Positions 1 to 6,162 of a stretch of 10,750 nt of DNA are shown here, in pieces. The stretch's first letter is position 1, and each line of letters opens with the position of its first letter. The translations under genes and the position numbers were made by a program. The notes beneath the pieces were generated by a model. It did not search any database. It saw only the letters and a list, made by a program, of their open reading frames with translations, and was not told the origin of the DNA. Source of the stretch: Promethearchaeota archaeon (lineage in GTDB: Archaea; Asgardarchaeota; Lokiarchaeia; Sigynarchaeales; SOKP01); NCBI GenBank assembly GCA_030605085.1, contig JAUWBH010000192.1:1-10750 (forward strand). The letters are read 5' to 3'.

Positions 1-67
1 CTGAAATTAATTCGGCTACTTTTTTTGTTGTACCCGTTCTCGAATAAAATACTATAAGATTAGCCAT
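1..67 (-). CDS. Flavodoxin-family protein, N-terminal 22 codons (partial)
   Basis: Reading the minus strand from the ATG at 67-65 gives MANLIVFYSRTGTTKKVAEL, which runs off the left window edge. A short hydrophobic beta strand followed by SRTGTTKKVA is the FMN-phosphate-binding loop (S/T-x-T-G-x-T) at the very N-terminus of flavodoxins. The product is expected to be a cytoplasmic FMN-binding electron carrier or a flavodoxin-domain oxidoreductase. Only the first loop is visible, so the subfamily cannot be told. No strong Shine-Dalgarno sequence stands close to the ATG; an AAGGT lies a little too far upstream. It sits downstream of, and on the same strand as, the acyl-CoA synthetase, but an oligo-T terminator lies between them, so co-transcription is uncertain. 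Confidence 0.75.
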   Translation of the reverse strand, partial: MANLIVFYSRTGTTKKVAELIS

Positions 68-173
68 AATATCAAATTAAACCTTAAGAATTTTTAAATA
101 TTATTGATTTCCTAATTTTAAATCAATAAAAAATTAAAGAATTAATAAAATAAAGTTAAAAATTTGAGTTTTT

Positions 174-181
174 AAAAAAAA
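174..181 (-). terminator. Oligo-T terminator after the acyl-CoA synthetase
   Basis: Eight consecutive A on the plus strand read as T8 on the minus strand, starting 5 bases past the acyl-CoA synthetase stop (TAG at 189-187). Archaeal RNA polymerase commonly terminates at such U-tracts without a hairpin. The assignment rests on position and composition only. Confidence 0.45.
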
Positions 182-186
182 CAAAA

Positions 187-1920
187 CTACATTTTTCTTA
201 AGACTTTTTTATCGACCTTACCTATAGAGGTTAATGGCATTTCTTTTACAATTTCGATTATCTTAGGTATTTTATACTTAGCTAAGTTTTTTTGTGCGTA
301 TTTTAATATGTCTGCTTTTGTTTCTTCCGACGCTTCAAATCCTTCCTTCAAAAGTACATATAATTTTACAATTTCAGAACCAGGTCGTTCTGGGTCAACA
401 ATTCCGACGCTTGAACAGAGTTCAATGGCAGGATGTTTGTTCAGTTTGTCATCAATTTCTACACTGAAAACTTTAAAGCCACTAACATTTATCATATCTT
501 TTGTACGATCAACAATTGTTATATATCCATCCTCATCCATTATACCTACATCACCAGAGTAGAACCAACCATCTTTAAGCGCGTTTTCAGTTTCTTCTGG
601 TTTATTCCAATACCCTTTAAAAATTTGAGGTCCTCTTATAACAATCTCTCCAGGCTCTCCTAAAGGAACTTCTTTTTGTTTATCAAAAACGTCTACTATT
701 TTAACTTCCGTGTTTGAAACAGGAATTCCTACAGTTCCAATTTTTCTTGTACCGAGAAAGGGATTCATGGTTACAATAGGAGATGCTTCTGTCATACCAT
801 AAACTTCCAATACGTTACCTTTTCCAACTATATTTTCAAATTCGATGATACTTTCGGTAGGAAAAGGGGCTGCTCCTGAAATAAAACCCAAAAAGGAATT
901 CAAATCTAATTTTCCAAATTTTCTATAGCTTGAGAGCATTAAATAAAGTGTGGGAACATTAGCCATTAGTGTTACATGACCCTCATGTGCTTTTATTCTA
1001 GATGTGATATAAGTCACATCTCTTGGGTCTGGAACTAAGATTTGGCCAATAGCGTTGCGAATTGATCCGTAATTAAACGACATTCCGGCTATGTGAAAAA
1101 ATGGAAAATTTGAAATAACGAAATCTTGCCCCATAACTAAATCAACCTCCCACCAATGATTTGTATGCGCGATATTAGCCATAATATTTTCATGAGTCAA
1201 TATGGCTCCCTTAGGAGGACCAGTAGTTCCACCTGTATATTGAAGAAAAGCAATATCTTTTTTAGGATCTATTTTGACATCTGGGGGTTTATCACTCGGA
1301 TATTTTGATAATACTTCTTTATAGGTAAAATATTTAATACCTTCTACTGGTACGACATCCCCGTAAGGTATTCTCCCCATTTTTATTAAGTTTTCTTTCG
1401 CTTCAGGAACTATATTTAAAACATCGGCAATATTAGTAGTGATCACAAATTTTATATCGGTCTCGTTTGAACTTAGAGCTTCTCTAACGCTTTCCTCGTA
1501 GAACGAATCAAGAGTTATTATAGCAATAGCACCACTATCTGCTAATTGATAAGCAATTTCATTTGATTTTAAAAGAAAATTTATACCTACTGAGGTTCCT
1601 CCTGCGTAAAATGTTCCATATAACGCAATAATATATTGAGGGCAGTTAGGTAAATGAAAAGCTACTCTATCACCCTTTTTTACTCCATTTTTTACAAGAA
1701 AATTAGCAAAACTTATGACTCTTTCTTCCACTTCTTTATAAGTAGCAGTTTCACCTTGAAAATCATAACAAATTGTTTCTGGAAATTCTTTTGCCGAATT
1801 TTTCATCGTATTTACTAAAGAAATTGACTCAACATCTATCTCTGGCTTCACATGATCATCGTAGGATTTTAACCAAATTTTTGAGGAATAAGGACTTCCT
1901 TCCTTCATTTTCTGTGTCAT
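187..1920 (-). CDS. AMP-forming acyl-CoA synthetase (fatty-acid CoA ligase)
   Basis: This 577-residue ANL-superfamily enzyme activates a carboxylic acid to an acyl-adenylate and then to acyl-CoA, using ATP and releasing AMP and PPi. All core motifs are present: the ATP-binding P-loop YTGGTTGPPKG (residues 228-238), YGMTEAS (374-380), the hinge-side SGD (D457 in GWFYSGD), the ribose and linker region DRTKDMINVSGFKV (471-484), and the C-terminal adenylation lysine in PLTSIGKVDKK (K568). The length is usual for medium- or long-chain acyl-CoA synthetases. There is no signal peptide or membrane segment, so it is cytoplasmic. The chain length of the substrate cannot be read from the sequence. The ATG at 1920 has no Shine-Dalgarno sequence just upstream, and a TATA-like CTTATAAAAA lies about 26 bases before it, so the mRNA may be leaderless. 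It is transcribed away from the thiolase-mutase operon but fits it functionally by supplying acyl-CoA. A broad acid:CoA ligase is the main alternative. Confidence 0.93.
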   Translation of the reverse strand: MTQKMKEGSPYSSKIWLKSYDDHVKPEIDVESISLVNTMKNSAKEFPETICYDFQGETATYKEVEERVISFANFLVKNGVKKGDRVAFHLPNCPQYIIALYGTFYAGGTSVGINFLLKSNEIAYQLADSGAIAIITLDSFYEESVREALSSNETDIKFVITTNIADVLNIVPEAKENLIKMGRIPYGDVVPVEGIKYFTYKEVLSKYPSDKPPDVKIDPKKDIAFLQYTGGTTGPPKGAILTHENIMANIAHTNHWWEVDLVMGQDFVISNFPFFHIAGMSFNYGSIRNAIGQILVPDPRDVTYITSRIKAHEGHVTLMANVPTLYLMLSSYRKFGKLDLNSFLGFISGAAPFPTESIIEFENIVGKGNVLEVYGMTEASPIVTMNPFLGTRKIGTVGIPVSNTEVKIVDVFDKQKEVPLGEPGEIVIRGPQIFKGYWNKPEETENALKDGWFYSGDVGIMDEDGYITIVDRTKDMINVSGFKVFSVEIDDKLNKHPAIELCSSVGIVDPERPGSEIVKLYVLLKEGFEASEETKADILKYAQKNLAKYKIPKIIEIVKEMPLTSIGKVDKKVLRKM

Positions 1921-1942
1921 TTTCGATCATTTTTTAAATATT

Positions 1943-2000
1943 TTTTTATAAGATTTGATAAGATTTTTTCGCTTTTGATAAGTTAAATTAATATATAAAA
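1943..2000 (-). promoter_or_regulatory. Promoter region with direct repeats upstream of the acyl-CoA synthetase
   Basis: On the minus strand two TATA-like elements precede the acyl-CoA synthetase: TTTTATATATT (plus 1990-2000) and CTTATAAAAA (plus 1943-1952). Between and overlapping them the motif CTTATCAAA occurs twice (plus-strand TTTGATAAG at 1954-1962 and 1974-1982), exactly 20 bases apart. A related CTTATAAA is at 1945-1952. Two helical turns of spacing would put both copies on one face of the DNA, as for a dimeric regulator. No regulator is named; the bases are seen, the function is inferred. Confidence 0.35.
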
Positions 2001-2128
2001 CTATTTTTTATATTATTTTATAAAAAGTTTACTGATAGTGTGCCAGAAATGGGTTAATTAGCTTTAAATTAGAAATCTTACAACAGTAATTTTATTAATC
2101 TGGAATGCTATTAAGATAATGATGAATT

Positions 2129-2332
2129 ATGAATGTAAGCAATGGTATAAATATTAAAGAAGAAGTAATTAAACTTATAAAAGAACTCCCTGAGGATATA
2201 ATTCTTGAAGACACTCAATACCATCTTTTTGTAAAACAAAAACTCCTAAAGGCTGAGAAGCAGATAAGAGAAGGTAAAATTACTCCTCACGAACAAGTAA
2301 TGGAAAGGGCTAAGAAGATATGGTTCAAATAG
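2129..2332 (+). CDS. Antitoxin of a RelE/ParE-type toxin-antitoxin module
   Basis: This 67-residue protein matches, by pattern, the small helical antitoxins paired with RelE/ParE toxins. It has an N-terminal helix with EEVIKLIKELPED (about 11-23), then LEDTQYHLFVKQKLLKAEKQIREGK, then a conserved-looking TPHEQVMERAKKIW tail (52-65). Many archaeal and bacterial antitoxins share this plan of helix, LEDxxYxLFVRQK, EGKxxxHEEV. Such proteins bind and neutralise the toxin and repress their own promoter. The gene overlaps the start of the downstream toxin frame by 13 bases (ATG at 2320), as is usual for these pairs. No Shine-Dalgarno sequence is evident. The antitoxin is intact while the toxin is broken, so the module can no longer poison the cell. 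It could be a relic, or it could still act on a cognate toxin elsewhere. Confidence 0.7.
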   Translation: MNVSNGINIKEEVIKLIKELPEDIILEDTQYHLFVKQKLLKAEKQIREGKITPHEQVMERAKKIWFK

Positions 2333-2578
2333 AATGGACAGAAGAAGCCGAAAATGATTTAGACGATATTATAGCTTACATATCAAAAAGTTCTTTTCAA
2401 TATGCAAGATCTTTTTTTGAAAATGTTCATGAATCTCTTCATCAATATCGTAACCTTTTACGAAATTCTTCGTAATTTATATTTTGTTGAGGATTTAAAT
2501 TCTCCATTATACCTTAGTAGATATATAGTCATTGTCTACCGACGAAAGCTCATCTTTCCGATAATAAAATTATCTTAA
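2320..2578 (+). pseudogene. RelE/ParE-like toxin, frameshifted remnant
   Basis: The ATG at 2320 opens MVQIEWTEEAENDLDDIIAY, followed by ISKSSFQYARSFFENV. This is the typical N-terminal half of a RelE/ParE toxin (strand, then two helices with EAxxDLDxIxxYI). The frame then ends at TAA 2473-2475 after 51 codons, without the C-terminal beta sheet. In the +1 frame the text continues with YEILRNLYFVEDLNSPLYL and SRYIVIVYRRKLI (about 2459-2578, TAA at 2576-2578), which recalls the REI...YRIVYR strands of the family. Joining both frames would give about 86 codons, the usual size. One insertion or deletion around 2440-2459 explains most of the damage, but the GRxVPE segment is not recognisable, so there may be further decay. 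Intact relatives cleave mRNA on ribosomes or poison gyrase; this copy is probably inactive. Confidence 0.6.
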
Positions 2579-2610
2579 CTTTCTTAGTTAATATAACTAC
2601 TCCTAATATT

Positions 2611-2629
2611 ATGTTATTATCTATAACAT
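2611..2629. repeat. Inverted repeat ATGTTAT-N5-ATAACAT
   Basis: Perfect 7-base arms (2611-2617 and 2623-2629) separated by 5 bases, in the AT-rich region upstream of the thiolase operon. It could be an operator or part of a transcript end from the toxin-antitoxin remnant. In such AT-rich DNA chance occurrence is quite possible. Confidence 0.3.
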
Positions 2630-2700
2630 TTATATAACTATTAATCTATTATTTTCTAGTAATGTTCATAAATCTTTGCACCAGTCGTAAAGAAATGAAC

Positions 2701-2740
2701 AATGTTTAGTAATAACAAAAATAATTGTTATAATGTTTAG
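2701..2740. promoter_or_regulatory. Possible operator upstream of the thiolase operon
   Basis: A perfect inverted repeat ATAACAA-N6-TTGTTAT (2712-2718 and 2725-2731) is flanked by two direct copies of AATGTTTAG (2701-2709 and 2732-2740), 31 bases apart or about three helical turns. The cluster lies about 95-135 bases upstream of the thiolase ATG and upstream of the likely TATA box. It shares the half-site ATAACA/TGTTAT with the palindrome at 2611-2629. This layout suits a transcription-factor site, but no regulator is identified. Confidence 0.35.
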
Positions 2741-2783
2741 ATAAAATTGAAAAGATTGAAAAATTAATTAACAAAACTGTGAA

Positions 2784-2794
2784 TTTTTAAATAA
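2784..2794 (+). promoter_or_regulatory. TATA-like box of the thiolase-DUF35-mutase operon
   Basis: TTTTTAAATAA lies 40-50 bases before the thiolase ATG (2835). An archaeal start about 25 bases downstream would leave a short leader that still contains the AAGGAT Shine-Dalgarno-like sequence at 2821-2826. A second AT box (AAATATATTT near 2802-2811) is an alternative. Confidence 0.35.
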
Positions 2795-2834
2795 TTTTCG
2801 GAAATATATTTGATTAAAAAAAGGATTGTAAACC

Positions 2835-4058
2835 ATGAATCAAGTGGCTATAATTGGGGTAGGACATACAAGATTTGGGCGATTAGAAAACAAGGATCTA
2901 ATGGATTTATTATGCGAAGCTTCCTTAGAAGCGATCGACGAATCTAACACAAACGATAAAGATTTTGATTCTGTTTATGTTGGGGCAATGTGTCCTGGGA
3001 TATTCAATCATGTATCAGGGATCGCAAGTGCACTTGTAGATAGAATAGGTTTAATACCTGCAGCTGCCGATCACCTAAAGAATGGCCCTGCTAGTGGAGG
3101 ATCAGCCATAAAAGCAGGTTTTCAAGCCATATCTTCTGGCATGAGCGAAATGGTTTTAGTCGTTGGAGGTGAAAAAATGACGCACATTACTACTCCAGGA
3201 TATATAACTTCAGCTGTTGCTACCCTTACGCATCATCAGGCTGAAAGACGACATGGTGCGTCGCTTCCTTCTTTTGCGGGGTTGTTGACTCGCGTTTATC
3301 TCGAAAAATACGACGCAAAATTAGAATGGCTTTCGGATATTGCCATCAAAAACCATAAAAATGCAACAGTAAATCCCATTGCTCATTTCCAAAAAACAAT
3401 TGAAGATTTTATGAAAAGTGCTATTCAAAAAGGAAGAGGAAAATGGAACACGGTCGACGAATTTCTCAAGGACGATAAAAGTAATCCAATTATAGCAGAT
3501 CCGTTAAGACTTTTTCACATTTGTCCCATCTCAGATGGTGCTGCTGCAATGGTGCTATGTAACGCTGAGATTGCTAAAAGATTTTGCGACAATCCGATTT
3601 TAATCACTGGCATTGGTCAGGCAACAGATACGCACATAGTTTACGAACGAGAAGACATAACCGTATTAAATGCTTTAAAAATTAGTTCAAATCAAGCTTA
3701 TAAAATGGCGAAAAAGACCCCAAAAGATATAGATGTAGCAGAACTCCACGATGCTTTTGAAATTTTGGAAGTTGTGGAAAGTGAAGATATTGGATTTTTC
3801 AAAAAAGGAGAAGGCGCAAGAGCAGCGCATGAAGGATGAACAGAAATTGGTGGGGAAATTCCCATCAATCCCTCTGGCGGTTTAAAAGCTAGAGGCCATC
3901 CGCTTGGCGCAACTGGAGTCGCACAAGTTGTGGAATTAGTTTGGCAATTAAGGAGTGAAGCAGGGAAAAGACAAGTTTCAGGTGCCAATACGGGTATAAC
4001 ATGTAATTTTGGAGGATTTGGAAATAATATAATTTCAATTTTAGTTGAGAGGATGTGA
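2835..4058 (+). CDS. Thiolase-like acyl-CoA enzyme with in-frame TGA and Cys-to-Pro nucleophile change
   Basis: The frame from ATG 2835 encodes an SCP2/archaeal-type thiolase fold. The N-terminus is [11 protein letters not shown], followed by the [10 protein letters not shown] strand (about 108-117), the DGAAAMV motif (234-240) and the HDAF motif (305-308), which stands in for NEAF. A TGA interrupts it at codon 335 (3837-3839). The same frame continues without a gap as [19 protein letters not shown], then HPLGATG (catalytic His355), and [10 protein letters not shown] (Cys390, aligned with the acid/base Cys), ending at TGA 4056-4058. The full length of 407 codons suits the family. Where thiolases have the nucleophilic Cys (C-A-S-G-G), this protein has Pro85 in [10 protein letters not shown], so the usual covalent acyl-enzyme cannot form there. 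With the DUF35 gene 6 bases downstream, it may be a thiolase-like aldolase or a non-classical condensing or cleaving enzyme. The TGA may be read through (as Trp, Gly or Sec), be a recent nonsense mutation, or be a sequence error. A start SD, AAGGAT, is at 2821-2826. Confidence 0.85.
3837..3839 (+). other. In-frame TGA codon within the thiolase frame
   Basis: TGA stands between AHEG and TEIGG, a loop just before the conserved [11 protein letters not shown] block. No frameshift is present on either side. Trp (TGG, one base away) or Gly (GGA) would be unremarkable residues at this loop position in thiolases, as far as I recall the family. If TGA acts as a stop, the product lacks the catalytic His and the C-terminal Cys and would be inactive. 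Confidence 0.9.
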
Positions 4059-4064
4059 ATCTAG

Positions 4065-4421
4065 ATGAGTAGTAGTGAGAATTTATTTGGATTAAAGTGT
4101 AAAAAGTGTGGTTATCTACAGTATATTAGCCACATTAGGTGTTTTAAATGTAAAAATGACACTTTTGATACAATTGAAGCTAAAGGCAACTGCGTTTTAT
4201 TAACTTACACAATATTGAACGCTCCACCAATGGAATTTAGAGATAAACGAGCTTACACCCTTGGAGTTGTGCAGTTTGAAAATGGAATTAAGGCCCTCGG
4301 ACAAATATTTCCTAAAGAAAATTTGACGATTGGAATGAATTTAAAACCGGTTTATGAAAAAATTTGTAATGACCTTGATGGTAAAGAAGTTTATGATTAT
4401 GTTTTTAAATCAATTAATTAA
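4065..4421 (+). CDS. DUF35 zinc-ribbon/OB-fold partner of the thiolase
   Basis: This 118-residue protein has the DUF35 architecture. A rubredoxin-like zinc ribbon comes first, with C12-x2-C15 and C26-x2-C29 (LKCKKCGYL ... IRCFKCKND). An OB-fold domain follows, containing LLTYTILNAPPMEFRDK, YTLGVVQFENGIKALGQI and IGMNLKPVYE. Family members form complexes with thiolases, HMG-CoA synthases and Ltp2-type aldolases. They shape or bridge the acyl-CoA site and can channel substrates. The ATG lies 6 bases after the thiolase stop, and its Shine-Dalgarno sequence GAGAGG (4047-4052) is inside the thiolase 3' end. Translation is therefore probably coupled to ribosomes that reach that end, an argument for functional readthrough of the thiolase TGA. 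It is not a catalytic enzyme on its own. Confidence 0.88.
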   Translation: MSSSENLFGLKCKKCGYLQYISHIRCFKCKNDTFDTIEAKGNCVLLTYTILNAPPMEFRDKRAYTLGVVQFENGIKALGQIFPKENLTIGMNLKPVYEKICNDLDGKEVYDYVFKSIN

Positions 4422-4426
4422 TTAAT

Positions 4427-4433
4427 GAGGTGA
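4427..4433 (+). promoter_or_regulatory. Strong Shine-Dalgarno sequence that fixes the ATA start of the mutase
   Basis: GAGGTGA matches the anti-Shine-Dalgarno end of 16S rRNA over seven bases, the best such site in the window. It ends 7 bases before the ATA codon at 4441. The only other in-frame codons after it are TTA 4435 and AAA 4438. No ATG, GTG or TTG lies in the mutase frame between the upstream stop (TGA 4426-4428) and Met78 at 4672. Confidence 0.7.
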
Positions 4434-4440
4434 ATTAAAA

Positions 4441-6120
4441 ATAACTGTTCCTGTTGAAAATATTAAGGATATAAAAACCTATAGGAAACAATGGGAAAAA
4501 AATATTTTAGCTAAATTTCTGAAACAAGACGAATTAAAAGAAAAAATTAAAACGCCTTCGGGGATCCCTTTAAAACAAATATACGATCCTGGAGACATAA
4601 AAGACATTAATTTTTTAGAAGATATTGGATTTCCTGGTGAATCTCCTTTCACTAGGGGTGTCTATCCGAATATGTATCGCGGAAGACTCTGGACAATGAG
4701 GCAATACGCTGGTTTTGGCGATGCTGCCCAAACTAACAAGAGGTTTAAATATTTAATTTCAAAAGGGCAAAAAGGACTTTCCATAGCTTTCGATTTACCT
4801 ACTCAAATGGGTTATAATTCAGATAACGAGTTATGCTATGGCGAAGTTGGAAAAGTAGGAGTCACTATAAATTCATTAAAAGATTTCGAAAAACTATTCG
4901 AGGGGATACCATTAGATAAGATATCAACAAGTATGACTATTAATGCCCCGACTGTCGTTACTTTAGCAATGTACATCGCTGTAGGAGAGAAACAAGGAGT
5001 GAAGCAAGAACAATTAATGGGTACTGTTCAAAATGATATTTTAAAGGAATATATCGCAAGAGGTACATATATTTTTCCTCCTAAACCTTCTTTAAGATTA
5101 ACGGTCGATGTCATTGAATATTGCTCCAAATTTTTGCCAAAATTTAATACCATAAGTATAAGTGGATATCACATGCGGGAAGCTGGTGCTAATGCTATTC
5201 AAGAAATTGCTTTTACTTTGGCAAATGGCATTACATATGTTGAGGAAGTACTTAAAAGGGGATTCGATATTGACGATTTTGCTCCAAGACTTTCGTTCTT
5301 TTTCTGCGTTCACAACAACTTTCTCGAGGAAATAGCGAAATTTCGAGCTGCTAGAAGATTATGGGCAAAGATAGTGAAAGAGCGTTTTAATGCTAGAAAT
5401 CCTAAATCGTTAAAGTTAAGATTTCATTCCCAAACAGCTGGAGTAACCTTGACAGCTCAACAACCCGAAGTAAACATAGTTAGAGTAGCTTTACAAGCGC
5501 TAGCTGCGGTTTTTGGAGGTACGCAATCTTTACATACTAACTCGTTTGATGAAGCTTTATGTCTTCCTACTGAAAAAGCAGTAAGAATCGCTTTAAGAAC
5601 TCAACAAGTAATCGCACACGAGACAGGTGTTGTTGATGTTGTTGATGCAATAGGGGGATCGTATTATCTAGAATATTTAACAAAAAAATTAGAAAAAGAA
5701 GCAATGAAATATATTCAAAGAATAGACGAAATGGGTGGAATGCCTAAAGCAATTAATAGTGGTTATATTCAAGGAGAAATCCAAGAAAACGCATATCTAA
5801 TTCAAAAAAGGATTGATGATTGTGTTAATAAAGTTATAGGTGTAAATTCTTTTAAAACTGAAGAAAGACCTTCATTAAATATGTTCAGGTGTACTAACCA
5901 TATCGAGAAAAAGGCAATCAAATCTCTAAACGATTTGAAAAACGAACGTAATAATAAATTGGTACAAGAAAAATTGAAAGAATTGAAAAAAATTGCTCAA
6001 TCAAGCGAAAATGTAATGCCAATTATTATCGAACTCGTTAAAGAATACGCTACTATTCAGGAAATTTGTGATGTTTTAAAAGAAGTATATGGAATATATG
6101 AATGTCCTGAAATTTTTTAA
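4441..6120 (+). CDS. Methylmalonyl-CoA mutase, large (alpha) subunit
   Basis: This subunit carries the TIM-barrel domain that rearranges (R)-methylmalonyl-CoA to succinyl-CoA with adenosylcobalamin. The signature YPNMYRGRLWTMRQYAGFG lies at residues 75-93. Counting from the ATA at 4441, the substrate residues are Tyr89 (MRQYAGF), Arg207 (IARGTYIFPP) and His244 (SISGYHMREAG). These match the Propionibacterium active-site residues as I recall them. Tyr and Arg together favour methylmalonyl-CoA over isobutyryl- or 2-hydroxyisobutyryl-CoA. The C-terminus (IQEICDVLKEVYGIYECPEIF) is complete at 559 residues, with no B12-binding DxHxxG domain, so a separate small subunit is needed; it is not in the window. 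The first ATG (4672) would cut off 77 conserved residues, so it is not the real start. The gene is 19 bases after DUF35 in the same operon. Arginine codons are AGR in 20 of 25 cases, as in the thiolase. Confidence 0.93.
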   Translation: MTVPVENIKDIKTYRKQWEKNILAKFLKQDELKEKIKTPSGIPLKQIYDPGDIKDINFLEDIGFPGESPFTRGVYPNMYRGRLWTMRQYAGFGDAAQTNKRFKYLISKGQKGLSIAFDLPTQMGYNSDNELCYGEVGKVGVTINSLKDFEKLFEGIPLDKISTSMTINAPTVVTLAMYIAVGEKQGVKQEQLMGTVQNDILKEYIARGTYIFPPKPSLRLTVDVIEYCSKFLPKFNTISISGYHMREAGANAIQEIAFTLANGITYVEEVLKRGFDIDDFAPRLSFFFCVHNNFLEEIAKFRAARRLWAKIVKERFNARNPKSLKLRFHSQTAGVTLTAQQPEVNIVRVALQALAAVFGGTQSLHTNSFDEALCLPTEKAVRIALRTQQVIAHETGVVDVVDAIGGSYYLEYLTKKLEKEAMKYIQRIDEMGGMPKAINSGYIQGEIQENAYLIQKRIDDCVNKVIGVNSFKTEERPSLNMFRCTNHIEKKAIKSLNDLKNERNNKLVQEKLKELKKIAQSSENVMPIIIELVKEYATIQEICDVLKEVYGIYECPEIF

Positions 6121-6162
6121 TATTTTTGATGTGCCTAGGTCAATATTACAATTATGTACTGA

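Noticed and set aside
3698..3988. Minus-strand 96-codon frame opposite the thiolase 3' end
   Set aside because: It is a shadow of the conserved thiolase sequence on the other strand. Its translation shows no family features, and the plus-strand reading explains the region.
4056..4421. Archaeal SECIS-like element after the thiolase to support selenocysteine at the TGA
   Set aside because: The DUF35 gene starts 6 bases after the thiolase, leaving no 3' untranslated region for a SECIS. I could not make out a convincing GA-rich hairpin by eye, and no selenocysteine role is known at this loop.
4672..6120. Methylmalonyl-CoA mutase starting at the first ATG (4672)
   Set aside because: This start falls inside the conserved YPNMYRGRLW signature and discards 77 upstream in-frame residues that match the family N-terminus.
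5800..6120. B12-binding domain (DxHxxG) at the end of the mutase
   Set aside because: The motif is absent and the protein ends at the normal boundary of the split large subunit.
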